In this document: positions 22,151-33,603 of the stretch, one piece after another | How positions within the stretch are numbered: position 1 is the stretch's first letter | Layout: every line of letters begins with the position of its first letter | From: Pinus tabuliformis | Lineage: Eukaryota; Streptophyta; Pinopsida; Pinales; Pinaceae | Assembly (NCBI GenBank): GCA_031772625.1 | Contig: CM062816.1 | Location: 1,673,857,078-1,673,921,077 of the forward strand | Reading direction: 5' to 3' | Length of the DNA: 64,000 bases | Made by a program: the position numbers and the translations under genes | Notes under the pieces: generated by a model | Told to the model about the DNA's origin: nothing | The model's input: the letters and a program-made list of their open reading frames with translations, nothing else | Databases searched by the model: none

Positions 22151-23695
22151 TGTTGGCATTATGGCAGAAGTTTGGAACTATGGCACAGGTGTTGTCCTTG
22201 ATGGCAACTCACTCTGGTGACAGATCTCAGTTCAGGCCTTTAGAATGAAGGAAAATATGTATACGCAGGTTCACCTAGACGAAGACGCGTATACACGCGG
22301 GTTATATGTTACAAAAGCGCGTATGCGTATACACACACTTTCACGCAAGGAAAAGCGCGTACATGTTGGAGAACTTACTTTTGGTCCGTGGTATTTAGTC
22401 CTTGGTAATTGAACCTATAGTTTTGGGCCATAGTATCTCGTCAGAAGTGTTGATCCCAAGTATTGGGTCCATGGTATTGTTTTGTTATGGTTTTGGATCG
22501 TGGTATTGTGGAAGGCCTAAGATTATAAAGGAGGAAGGATATCATTTGGCAAAGCATGATCTGAATTATTGAATATCTGATAAAGTGCTAGATCTGGGAT
22601 ATTGGTGATTGGGTTATGGTGCAGATCTGGATCTGAATGAAGGAGGAACCTAAGCGCAAAGAAAAGAATAAGTTCTATTGATGTGTCATAATCTTAAGGC
22701 TTGAATAATAGTATCTTTGTATGATTTTTATCCGTTATACGTGGTGCATGTTTGATCTATAAATCTAGTAATCTGGGTTCATTAATGTCTGAATATTTGA
22801 AAGAGTAAATTATCCTTTATAGATCTGTATGTAGGTTCAGTGAAGCGAAGGCACGTATACACGCTGGTTCTGTGAATAAAAACAGCGTATACGCAGGTTG
22901 GTCCAAACACAGAAGCGTATGCATGCAGGTTTCTAGTTATTGAAGTAGCGTACATCTATTGAGTTGTGTTCTAGTTGCTTCTGTTTGCTGCTGTAGTATT
23001 CTGGGTTCAGAATTTGGTGTGTGGTTATTGTTACTGCGTTCTGGGTACATCTGTTAGAGAAGTGTCTACTTGATTCAGTTCTAATTGGTGAAAAAGGAGA
23101 TTGTTTGATACAGAAATTCTTTATGTTTGATTGATGTTCATGGATCTAGTCTAAAAATTTATGAAACATGGTCCCTAGAAGAAAGACAAGGTTGTGGCCT
23201 TTTGTAGGCCAGCACCTACGTACTAGTATCTTGGCTAGTGCAAGAGCTAAGGGAGTTGTAGCTCCCTTCCAGGAGAAGCTGGAGAACGAGAGAGGGTTGT
23301 AGCTCTCTGCAGGTTGCAGCCTGCGTGCTGGTAAAGCATTGCACCAGTACAGAATCATTGTAAAAAAAAAGTTTCTAATTAAAGAAGATAGAGACGAATT
23401 GCAGGAGGTGGTTTTCACCCACATTGGGTTTCCACATTATATCTTGTGTTCTTGTGTGTGATTGTTTCACTGCTTCTGGTTATTGTTTATTTGATTTTGA
23501 TACACAAATTAATGATCAACATCTGTAAGATAAAGTAAATTATAAGTTTGCATGGTATACATGGGTTTTCTTATACGTAGTTGCGTATATACGTGGGTTT
23601 CACTAACTGAAATAGCGTATATTATCTGGATTTAAAAAGGAAATAATTGACTTGATAATACTGATTCACCCCCCCTCTCAGTATTATTTCCATCA
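22151..23695 (+). repeat. SIRE-like Copia LTR (5')
   Basis: 1545 bp. It holds about ten scattered copies of a GCGTAT(A)C-type motif (22265-22360, 22853-22950, 23570-23620), often followed by GCAGGTT or GCGGGTT. The 3' LTR (29399-30942) keeps most of them. Confidence 0.92.
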
Positions 23696-23756
23696 ATTGG
23701 TATCAGAGCCAGGTCCTTCTGAAGAAGCTTGATCGCTTGAAGGAAGATCCATCATC

Positions 23757-25391
23757 ATGAGCAACTACAAGAGAGAAGCATCGATCAGGCCACCAATTTT
23801 TGATGGGACCAACTTTGTCTATTGGGAGGTAAGAGTCACAGCCTATCTTCAATCTCTTGGTACAAAAGTTTGGGATATCATAGATACAGGGTACACTTTT
23901 CCATCCACAACTCCTACAGATTCGGCTGGTAAGAAGCAATATGAAAAAAATGCAAAGGTTGTCAATACTATATTAGGATGTCTATCTCAATAAGAATTCG
24001 TCAAGGTTATGCAGTATAAATCCACAAAAGAAATATGGGACAAGATTGTTCTGAGCTATGAAGGAGATGAACAGGTAAAATGAGCAAAAATTCAAACCCT
24101 CAGAATTCAGTATGAAAATCTCAGAATGCACAATCATGAAAGGGTGGCTAACTATTTCCTTCGTGTAGATGAGATTGTTAATTGTATGAAAAACCTGGGT
24201 GAAGAAATAAAAGAGGCTGTTGTGGTTGAAAAAGTTCTAAGATCTTTGTCCCCTAAGTTTGAATCAAAAGTTTCTGCAATAGAAGAAAAGGAGAATCTAC
24301 GGAACATTGCCATGTCACAATTGCACGGAATTCTAACTACTTACGAAATGAGGAAAGGAGGACCATCAGACAGGAGAGAAGCTGCATTCAAGGCTTCAGG
24401 CAAAGGAGATTACTATGAGTTTGGACATATGTCAGAAGAAGAGGAAGAATCAAATTTTGTCAAGAATCTTCAACGGGGTGCTGGAAGATTCAGAGGTAAG
24501 TTACCTTTCAAATGCTTTGCTTGTGGAAGAGTCGGTCACTATGTTGCCAAGTGTCCTCATAAAGATAAGCTTTACAAAGGTAAGGAACCTATTAGATGGA
24601 ACAAGAAACAAAATGTAAATAAGAAAAGCTATTACACTCATGAAGATAGTGATGGACTTTCGAATAGTGATGAAGATGAAAAAGGATATAATTATAAAAT
24701 TTTAATGGCTTTTGAAGATGATGATTTTGTGGATGCTATAGATGAAGAAGGTCTTTATGAAGAGATTTCTAGACTCAAAATTTGTTTATAAGAGAAGAAT
24801 TTGATCATAGATACTCTACAATTCCAACTGGCTGAAAAGGAAAAACATCATGAAAAGTTAGAATGTGAAATTGTGGGACTGAGAAAAGAGATTGAGAAAA
24901 CAAAAGCTCTTAATCTTAGATTTGTTAAAGGATTTGACACTTTAGATGAGATTATCAAAGTGCAGTGCTCTCCACTAATCAAGACAGGTCTCGGATATAA
25001 TGAAGAAACAACTCAAGCACAGAAACCATCTACCTCCAAGAGTTATCTTGATGCAGCAAGGAGAAGTGAACAAAGACCCAATGGAAATCACCAGGTAAAT
25101 CAGGGACAATTTACCTCAAGAATGAACAAAGACTACCAGGTAAATCGGGGGCAATCTACTTTAAGGACAAACAGAAACTACAACCAGCCACAGGTAAAAC
25201 CTTCTCAATTTGCCTCAAGAATGGATGTCAGTAGGAACTACAATCATTTAGCTGGTAGATTTGATAATCACAGGAGTTTCTTCAATGGCCAATGTTTTTC
25301 TTGTCATAAATTTGGTCACAAAGCAGCTCAATGTGTTGCCTATAAGACAATCGTGACTAGAGAAGCTCATAAACAGAGGAGTATGACTTGA
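23757..25391 (+). pseudogene. SIRE-like gag with coiled-coil tail
   Basis: Starts M-S-N-Y-K-R-E with the gag core W-E-V-R-V-T-A-Y-L-Q-S-L-G-T. The helical body 24126-24480 leads to the knuckle C-F-A-C-G-R-V-G-H-Y-V-A-K-C (about 24515-24556). A charged region rich in E, D and K follows, and 24801-24990 reads as a coiled coil. A second knuckle C-F-S-C-H-K-F-G-H lies near 25290-25335 and a third C-S-I-C-N-N-F-G-H near 25444-25485. It builds the particle core. Fossil; broken. Confidence 0.85.
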
Positions 25392-25598
25392 ATTGTGAAA
25401 AGGACCTACAATAACTTCTCTGCTCTTGAAAATGAAATAGAATGTTCTATTTGTAACAATTTCGGTCATGAAGATTCTGAATGCGGGAGCAGGTTTCGGC
25501 AGACAACTCAGAAGGAGCAAGCCTCAAGTGCCAAATCATGGAGAATAAAAGAACCACAACCAGAAAGATGTGGTATAGCCTTATATGCGGAAGGGCAG

Positions 25599-26790
25599 GA
25601 AAATCAATGGTACATCGACAGTGGATGTTCGAAACATATGACAGGTGATAAAGAAAAACTTTAGTCATATAGTGCCTTAGAAAAGGAGAAGAAGGTCTCC
25701 TTTGGAAATGACACCCCTGCTCTCATAAAAGGTAAAGGTCCTATTCAGTTCAAATAAAGGGTCAAAGCTAGAAATGTCATGTATGTTGATGGCTTAAAGC
25801 ACAATCTATTAAGTGTCAGTCAGATGTGTGATCAAGGAACTGAGGTAATATTTCGATCAAATGGATGTAGTGTTCGTGATCTTCATACAGGAAAAACACT
25901 GATCAAAGGCATAAGAACTTTAAATAATTTATACATATTCAAAGAAGGACAACATCAATGCTATCTAAGCAAGAATGATGAACACTAGCTATGGCATAGA
26001 AGATTGGGGCATCTTAGCTTCTCACAGATAAGGAAAGCATACAAATACCAGGCAATTCGTGGTCTTCCAGACATCGGAATTCCAGACAATACAATATGAA
26101 AATCATGTCAGTTTGGTAAGAAAACCAGAACTAACTTCCCTGAGAAGGAAGGATTAGCCAGCAGGCCACTTGAACTTGTACATACTGATGTATGTGGTCC
26201 ATCTAGGAAAAGGTTACCTCGAGGAGAAGAATACTTTATATTATTCATTGATGACTATTCCAGGATGTGTTGGATAGGACTTATGAAGCATAAAGACGAA
26301 GCCTTTGAAAAGTTCAAATCATTCAAAGCCTTGGTGGAGAACGAATCAGATCACAGAATCAAATGCCTCAGGTCTGATCGAGGAGGAGAATTTACCTCGA
26401 ACGAATTTTTCGATCATTGTGAAGAACATGGAATAAGAAGGGAATTATCTACAGCTAGGACTCCTCAGCAAAATGGAGTAGTGGAAAGGATGAACAGAAC
26501 GGTTCAACAAATGCCTCGTGCTATGTTTGATGAGTCTAGAACTCCCACAACCTTCTAGGATGACGCTGCATTTGCTGCAGTTGTTATTCTCAACAAGACA
26601 AATGTCCGGGTGAACAACACTCAAACTCCTCATGAGCTCTGGTATGGTGAGACTCCTTCGGTAAAATATTTCAAAATTTTTGGAAGCAAATGCTATATCA
26701 AAAATACTGATGAAAATCTTGGCAAGTTTGAACCTAGAGCAGATGAAGGCATTCTCCTTGGTTACTCTCCCCACAACAAAGCTTACAAGT
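25599..26790 (+). pseudogene. SIRE-like protease and integrase
   Basis: Protease W-Y-I-D-S-G-C-S-K-H-M lies near 25609-25641. The pre-integrase L-W-H-R-R-L-G-H block is near 25988. The integrase core has L-V-H-T-D-V-C-G-P, F-I-D-D-Y-S-R, S-D-R-G-G-E-F and then Q-N-G-V-V-E-R-M-N-R-T near 26470-26500. The order is that of Copia. Fossil; broken. Confidence 0.87.
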
Positions 26791-27158
26791 GTTACTATAA
26801 AAGGCTTGGAAAAATTGTTGAAAGTATTGATGTAGCAGTTGATGGAGAAGAAAACACTCCTAGGCAGGTAAGATCTGAAGATTTCGAAGATGATGAGGAC
26901 TATCCTTCAACATCAAATCAGACTTATGATGAAGAAGAAGCTCAAGAGGCACCAGAAGATCAGATAAGGATAGAAGATAAGACTCCATCCAGGTACGTTC
27001 AGAAGAATCATCCAGAATCTCAAATTTTGGGGCAGAAAGAGGCTGGTATACAAACAAGAAGAACAGTTGCAGAAGCCTCAAGCTATTTGGCTTTACTCTC
27101 CTCCACTGAACCACAAAATGTAAAAGAGGCATGCAAAGATGAATGTTGAGTCAAGGCA

Positions 27159-28617
27159 ATGGATGAAGAACTTGAGCAGATCGAAAATAATAACACTTGG
27201 GAGTTGGTTCCTAGACCAAAAGATAAGAATGTCATAGGGACAAAATGGATCTTCAAAAACAAGTTGAATGAAAATGGGGAAGTGATTAGAAACAAGGCAA
27301 TACGTTTTTGTAAGGGGTATGCTCAACAAGAAGAAATAGACTTTAAAGAAACTTTTGCTCCCGTTGCTAGACATGAGGCCATCAGAATGTTCCTTGCTCT
27401 CTCTAGCTTTCAGAAGTTCAAAGTATTTCAAATGGACGTGAAATCAACCTTTTTGAATGGAGAGTCGAGACTTAGAAGAAGAAATGTACATTGAGCAACC
27501 AGATGGTTTCATTCTTGATAATGATCCAAATCTTGTATGCAGACTAAAAAAAGGCTCTCTATCGTCTTAAACAGGCTCCAAGGGCTTGGTACTATTGTTT
27601 AGACAAATACCTTCATCAATAAGGTTTTTCAAAAGGATCAGCAGATAATAATCTTTATATAAAAATTGAAAATGACAAATTGCTAATACTTGTTGTGTAT
27701 ATAGATGATATTATCTTTGGCAGCAATGAAGAAGCTATGAGTCAAAAATTTTCCTTGGAGAGCTGACATATTTTTTTGGTCTACAAATCCAACAAAATGA
27801 AGGCGGTATCTTTTTGTCTCAAACCAAGTATCTCAAGCAGATCTTGAAGAAATATGGCATGGAAGATTCGAAACTAGTATGTACGCCTATGGTTACAGGA
27901 TGCAGCCTCAGTGCAAATGATGAATCAGCAGCAGTGCATCAACCAACCAATAGATCCATGATTGGAATTGTTCTTTATTTGACAGGTACCTTACCGGACA
28001 TCATGCATGTAGTGGGAATGGTTGGAATATTTCAGGCAAATCCAAAGGAAACTCATCTTCAGGTAGTGAAGAGAATCTTCAAGTATATTCAAGGAACTAA
28101 AAACTATGGCTTATGGTATCCAAGAGATACAGATCTCACTCTTCACGCTTATACAGATGTAGATTGGGCTAGAAGCATGGATGACAAAAAGAGCACAAGT
28201 GGTGGTGCATTCTTTATGGGTTCCAGATTAGTATCTTGGTTCAGCAAGAAACAAACTTCGATTGCTCTATCTACAGCTGAAGCAGAATATGTGGCTGCTA
28301 CATCTTCTTGCACTCAACTGCTTTGGATGATGCAAACCTTGTAGGATTTTCAAATCACTTGTACACCACCTATCTCCATCTTATGTGATAATACAAGTGC
28401 AATCAGCATTTCAAAGAACCCAGTTATGCATTCAAAGACCAAGCACATACCTATCAAATATCATTTCCTCGGGGAACAAGTGCTTGAACAAAAGGTCAAG
28501 TTGGAATATGTTCCCTCTAAGGTACAAGTTGCTGATATACTCACCAAACCACTACCCAGGGAGACATTTGAATACCTCAGACAGAAGTTGGGAGCAGTTG
28601 ATGCTTCATCCTGCTGA
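27159..28617 (+). pseudogene. SIRE-like reverse transcriptase and RNase H
   Basis: RT opens with W-E-L-V-P-R-P-K-D-K-N-V-I-G-T-K-W and A-P-V-A-R-H-E-A-I-R, shows V-F-Q-M-D-V-K-S near 27430, and an active-site strand V-Y-I-D-D-I-I-F-G-S near 27700-27725. RNase H (about 28140-28330) has Y-T-D-V-D-W-A, S-T-S-G-G and S-T-A-E-A-E-Y. The last part ends A-D-I-L-T-K-P-L-P near 28530-28560. Fossil; broken. Confidence 0.88.
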
Positions 28618-29398
28618 TGAAACTTGTCTGTTTCAGAGAAAAGTGATTGTACACGAGTTGGCTGAAGAGGATCCATGTACATACGCCGGTTTATATAGAT
28701 ACAGTCGCATATATGGAGGCTTGATGGATATCAGTAGGGACAGGCTCTGGTTGAAGATAGTCTGATATGGGTTTGACAGAGACCATCTGGCACAAGTTCA
28801 GGGGGAGCAGATAAACTTCTAATGATGCATTGTTGGCATTATCTTAGAAGTTTTTGGTTCAAGTTCAAAGCTTTTGTTGGTTTTAGGTGGAACACATGCA
28901 GAGGGAGAACATGGCTGCTGATCTGAATATTGATTGAGAGATGCTGCTGATAGTAGTTATTGATGACTTTCATAGTCTTGCTCTAGATATTTCGTCTCTA
29001 TGTCATGTATCTCTTTTATGGTGTCAAGGTCATGTAACGGCCTATTTTTGTTTCCCCACTATGCCTGGGATGAATGATGTAATGTACTTGGTTGTCATAT
29101 GCAAATTTTTGATGTATCCCCACTTGGTTGGGTGGATGATCCCCATTTGGTTGGGTGATGGATATATGTATAGAGACTTTTGGTGATAGGAAGGTCTCTT
29201 ATGATGTATAAGTCATGGTTCTTCTTGAAGAACGTCTTTTTGCAGATCTTGCCTACAGTCAGGGGGAGCATGGTCAGCACAGTCGAGCAAGAGATTTGAG
29301 CATGTACTCCGGGGGAGCACCACCCTTTGCCCTTGATGACAAAGGCGGAGAATGACTTTGAGGATCTTGGGGTTGCCATCAAGTCCAAAAGGGGAGAT
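28618..29398 (+). other. 3' noncoding part of the SIRE-like element
   Basis: 780 bp between RNase H and the 3' LTR. SIRE-branch elements may carry an env-like frame here; none is seen. The purine tract aaaaggggaga ends at 29398 and fits the plus-strand priming site. Two 'cagggggagca'-type words occur (28800, 29270), as is common before LTRs of this branch. Confidence 0.65.
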
Positions 29399-30942
29399 TG
29401 TTGGCATTATGGCACAGGTTTGGAACTATGGCATAGGTGTTGTCCTTGATGGCAACTCACTCTGGTGACAGATCTCAGTTCAGGCCTTCAGAATGAAGGA
29501 AAAGATGTATACACAGGTTCACCTAGACAAAGACGCGTATACACGCGGGTTATACGTTACAAAAGCGCGTATGTGTATACACGCACTTTCACGTAAGGAA
29601 AAGCGTGTACATGTTGGAGAACTTACTTTTGGTCTGTGGTATTTAGTCCTTGGTAATTGAACCTATAGTTTTGGGCCATAGTATCTCGTCAGAAGTGTTG
29701 ATCCCAAGTATTGGGTCCATGGTATTGTTTTGTTATGGTTTTGGACCGTGGTATTGTGGAAGGCCTAAGACTATAAAAGAGGAAGGAGATCATTTGGCAA
29801 AGCATGATCTGAATTATTGAATATCTATTAAAGTGCTAGATATGGAATATTGGTGATTGGGTTATGGTGCATATCTGGATCTGAATGAAGGAGGAACCTA
29901 AGCGCAAAGAAAAGGATAAGTTCTATTGATGGGTCATAATCTTATGGCTTGAATAATAGTATCTTTGTATGATTTTGATCCGTTATACGTGGCGCATGTT
30001 TGATCTATAAATCTGGTAATTTGGGTTCATTAATGTCTGAATATTTGATAGAGTAAATTATCCTTTATAGATCTGTATGCAGGTTTAGTGAAGCGAAGGC
30101 GCGTATACACGGTGGTTCTGTGAATAAAAATAACGTATACACAGGTTGGTCAAAACACAGAAGCGTATGCACGCAGGTTTCTAGTTATTGAAGTAGCGTA
30201 CATCTGTTGAGTTGTGTTCTAGTTGCTTCTGTTTGCTGCTGCAGTATTCTGGGTTCAGAATTTGGTGTGTGGTTACTGTTACTGTGTTCTGGGTACAAAT
30301 GTCAAAGAAGTGTCTACTTGATTCAGTTCTAATTGGTGAAAAAGGAGATTGTTTGATACAAAAGTTCTTGATGTTTGATTGATGTTCATGGATCCAGTCT
30401 GAAAATTTATGAAACGTGGTCCCTGGAAGAAAGAGAAGGTTGTAGCCTTCTGTAGACCAGCAGCTATGTACTAGTATCTTGGCTAGTGCAGGAGCTATGG
30501 GGGTTGTAGCTCCCTTCCAGGAGAAGCTGGAGAACGAGAGAGGGTTGTAGCTCTCTGTAGGTTGCAGCCTGCGTACTGGTAAAGGATTGCACCAGTACGG
30601 AATCATTGTAAAAAGAAGTTTCTAATTAAAGAAGTTAGAGACGAATTGCAGTAGGTGGTTTTCACCCACATCGGGTTTCCACATTATATGTTGTGTTCTT
30701 GTGTGTGATTTTTTCATTTCTTCTGGTTACTGTTTATTTGATTCTGATACACAGATTAATGATCAACATCTGTAAGATAAAGTAAATTATAAGTTTGCAT
30801 GGTATATGCGGGTTTCATTATACGTAGTTGCGTATATACGCGGTTTTCACTAACTGAAATAGTGTATATTATCAAGATTTAAAAAGGAAGTAATTGACTT
30901 GATAATACTGATTCACCCCCCCTCTCAGTATTATTTCCAACA
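29399..30942 (+). repeat. SIRE-like Copia LTR (3')
   Basis: 1544 bp, aligned end to end with 22151-23695, with many C-to-T and G-to-A differences at CpG sites. It ends ..TTTCCAACA, followed by the duplication CTTCC. Confidence 0.92.
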
Positions 30943-30986
30943 CTTCCGACTTCCAGTTTGGAAAAAAAAACAAGTAACTCTAACCT

Positions 30987-30998
30987 GCTATGATACCA
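30987..30998 (-). promoter_or_regulatory. Primer binding site of the chromovirus (variant)
   Basis: The minus strand reads TGGTATCATAGCAGGTT starting at 30998, close to the initiator tRNA-Met complement but with a T for G and one base fewer. It lies four bases inside the LTR at 31003. The nested Copia begins about 45 bp further into the leader. Confidence 0.75.
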
Positions 30999-31002
30999 AA
31001 AT

Positions 31003-32739
31003 TGATGGGACCAGCCCTGATCACTTATCACTTATCTTTCATGGGATGATTTTGTGGATGATTTTATCTATTAATTGACTTTATGGTGCGTACTCGCAAA
31101 TTAAAGGTGTGAGGACCCCTGTCCTTTCCTCGGTCTTGTTTCTCCTACCTCTTACTATGCCCAAGAAACTCTAAGCTTGGTCATTTCGTCACTATTTCAC
31201 TTTGCTGCTCCGTGAGGTGAGGTCTCTGGTTCTGGTTCAGGTTGCTTCACAAGGGTTTCGTTTCACCAGTTCTTGGCATGAATTCTCGTGAGGATTTCTA
31301 CCTGCACACATTGGCGATGTTTCCTGTTTTGAGCTCGGTTTCAAGGTTCTAGGTTTGGAACCTCTGGTCTCAGTCTCGGGTCTCAGTCTTGTTCGGCCTT
31401 GGTTATGTTTTTGTTTATAGGCTTTTGTTATATGCTCACTTCGATTATGGTATTGTTTTCAAAGTGCTTGCTCTAATGTTTGATTATTTGCTTGGCATTT
31501 GTCACTGGTCATGGTTACGGGGTGGCTCGTCTCTCGGCTCTCATTTGGAATTCAACCAGAGGTGAGTTTTCTTTCTTTGCTTTTCATTTCTACCTCATTT
31601 TCTTCTTTCACTGACTGTTCTTGCTCCTTATGGGTAGTGGGCACACTACAGCTGTGACCTTGGTCCGTGGCTTCCTCCCTTGTTCGGATGGGCTCGACTC
31701 CTTCGGTAAGTGTTTCCGTAAACCCTTACCTCAGCTTTCAATTCTTATATTTATGGTTTTGCTTTGCTGGCCCTAATGGCTTGTTTGTTGGCCATGCAGG
31801 TATGTGGTTGGGCTCTCTGTTCACTTGTCTCGTGCCCTAACTTCTACGCTTGTATCCGGTAGGGTCACCTCTGTGTGTTTGTCCGAGGTGTTTTCTATTG
31901 GTGGTGTTCTATGGGTCTGTAGTTGAGGGTTTGGCTTCAGCCTTCCTATGCCTTCGGCCTCACTGTGTATTTATGCTTCTGGCTATTTAACTTATGAGTT
32001 GTAATTATATGGGTCCTATGGTGACCTCGCGATTGTTTTTCGCACTGTTACTCTATTTTCATGGCATGTCTGTATTTGGCAACTGTATCTTGGACTGTAG
32101 ATGTTCGATTTAGATATATATATACACAATGATTTCTTTTGATAATTGAATAGAAAAAAGGAATTGACAGGAGTTCTGTTTCGTACATGTATCTATTTGT
32201 TTATTCCTTTGACAATGATTTACTTGACCCTTCTACAAGCCCGCTTCGTTGTCTTGCTGAACTTATTTGTGTGTTCTTCTTACTTATGTGTTTACTATTC
32301 ACTCTCTTTCATTGTTATAATATGGAAAGAAAAAAAATGAATTTAGTTAAATTAGGAATAAATACTTATGCTTCAATATATATGGATTCAAATTTCTTGT
32401 TCTTCAGAATGTTTTCATGCTTCTTTCTATTCAACACTATGATGATAAAAAAATTACAGTAACTATTTCCTTTCTCTATTTTTGTAAAGATCATTGTACA
32501 GTTATTAAACTTTCAGTAGTTACATTTAGTTATTCCTTAATAACCGTTCTTTCTTGACTTTGATCTAAAAGTAAATTTTAAATAAAAATAAAAAGAACAC
32601 AAAAAAAAACTAACAGTGGGGCTCAGAAAACGATTCCTAGAAATTTAAATGAAAATAAAAAAAACTAACTGAAACTCAATTTGTTTGCAAAGACAGACAT
32701 TCCAGTCATGACCTCCCTGAGCTGGATGCTCCTCCATCA
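31003..32739 (-). repeat. Gypsy LTR (5' LTR of minus-strand element)
   Basis: About 1.74 kb, partner of 15847-17597. Host unit sequence resumes directly after it at 32740 (tttataagg), as in unit B near 56026. Confidence 0.9.
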
Positions 32740-33436
32740 TTTATAAGGATAGTTTTAATCGTAAAAAAAAAGAAGTCAATATATTGTAAGTATTGAGGTG
32801 ATGTGGAATATTAGTAGATTTATAAGACTAAAAATATATTAAGAGAGAGTTTAACAAAAATATTTTAAAAGTTGTCTGAAGAAATTCAAGATATCCTTAA
32901 TATCTCACATATACATGTCATAGCTTTATTGCATAAAAAACCATAAACTACTCGTGACAACCTCATTTTCCTTTATTCACAGAGTTCCCCTGCATTTATT
33001 TCTTATTATATACCAATAATATAAGCCCACTCAATTTGTCTATGTTATTCCTTAGATGAGTCAGCTACACAAACCTAAGTCTTATAACCATCTTTAGTCA
33101 ACCACGTCCTTCAATACTAATGAATTACCAAAACAGTGATGCAACAAGGTGTCTAAAGCCACTCAAGATAAGGGCCTTATGCACAAATTCTACGTTGGGT
33201 TATAAATGATGATGCAACACCCAAATGGGCGACACGTCGACCACAATTTTCATAAAAGAATTAAGTGGTTGATTATAAATATATAAACGCATTCTTCCCG
33301 ATTCAAGAAGTCTGTGCGAAATGAACTGTGTTATTTCTGAAATCACCAATTCAGTGGTGCAAACCTCTGTAATTTATATCGAGTAGCACTAAACTATTTT
33401 ATATTGAATTAAATACGCATGGGTACGAATCGAGCC
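32740..33436 (+). other. Upstream region of the U-box-like copy (unit A)
   Basis: Aligns with unit B 56026-56490 and 59393-59705, apart from the element inserted there. The shared words include ttttaatcgtaaaaa, aagtcaatatattgtaag, cacaaattcta and aagaagtctgtgcgaaa. The unfilled site of the unit B Gypsy element lies near 33150-33156 (aaggtgtctaaag). No gene is seen other than the likely promoter listed separately. Confidence 0.6.
33274..33288 (+). promoter_or_regulatory. Possible TATA box of the U-box-like copy
   Basis: TATAAATATATAAAC lies about 150 bases before the ATG at 33437. The same 15 bases stand at 59520-59534 before the unit B copy, followed in both by cattcttcccg and aagaagtctgtgcgaaa. 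Conservation and spacing suggest a former core promoter. No transcript evidence is available. Confidence 0.4.
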
Positions 33437-33603
33437 ATGGAAATGAAAAAGGAAATGGAGATGGAAACGGTACCTGAGAAGTATGTGGACATCATCAGTG
33501 GCTAATTTGTGATTACCGTTGGAGCAAGACCCCGCCCAGCTTCTCTACAACAGACATGCTATAGACAATTTGGGAAATTGAACAGCATGCCCGAAACCCT
33601 CTT
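33437..33603 (+). pseudogene. U-box-like gene copy, 5' end (unit A)
   Basis: ATG at 33437 opens M-E-M-K-K-E-M-E-M-E-T-V-P-E-K-Y-V-D-I-I-S and then stops after 22 codons. The unit B copy (59706) has the same start and keeps the frame for longer. V-P-E-K-Y-x-D-I is the kind of lead-in seen before U-box domains. The coding stretch is cut at 33603 by the LARD element and continues at 38411. With the element set aside the copy spans about 1.48 kb, enough for roughly 490 residues without introns. It is a pseudogene. Confidence 0.55.
33599..33603. repeat. Target site duplication CTCTT (left)
   Basis: CTCTT at 33599-33603 repeats at 38411-38415. The unfilled site is read directly in unit B near 59884-59888 (atcctcttactcgag). 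Confidence 0.95.

Larger units (their letters stand above)
22151..30942 (+). mobile_element. SIRE-like Ty1/Copia element nested in the chromovirus
   Basis: An 8.8-kb plus-strand element. LTRs of 1545 and 1544 bp (22151-23695, 29399-30942; TG..CA) are flanked by the perfect duplication CTTCC. A primer site TGGTATCAGAGCC starts at 23698. Gag carries a long coiled-coil tail and three CCHC-like knuckles; pol runs protease, integrase, RT, RNase H. The gag opening (F-D-G-T-N-F-V-Y-W) and long LTRs fit the SIRE/Maximus branch. LTRs differ at roughly one base in 25, so it is clearly younger than its Gypsy host. It is broken in about ten places. No env-like frame is seen. Confidence 0.92.
15847..32739 (-). 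mobile_element. Ty3/Gypsy chromovirus, carrying a nested Copia
   Basis: Minus-strand element of about 8.1 kb without its 8.8-kb nested Copia insertion (22151-30942). Long LTRs lie at 15847-17597 and 31003-32739 (TGATG..CATCA). A primer site lies at 30987-30998. The coding order on the minus strand is gag, protease, RT, RNase H, integrase, chromodomain-like end, which places it in the chromovirus branch. The two LTRs differ at very roughly one base in ten to twelve, so the insertion is old. It is broken in more than ten places. The flanking five bases (gtcat / tttat) agree only partly. Unit B near 56020 is the unfilled site. Confidence 0.9.

Noticed and set aside
28618-29398. Search for an env-like frame after RNase H in the SIRE-like element
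   Set aside because: No frame with a signal peptide or membrane segment is present in this stretch.
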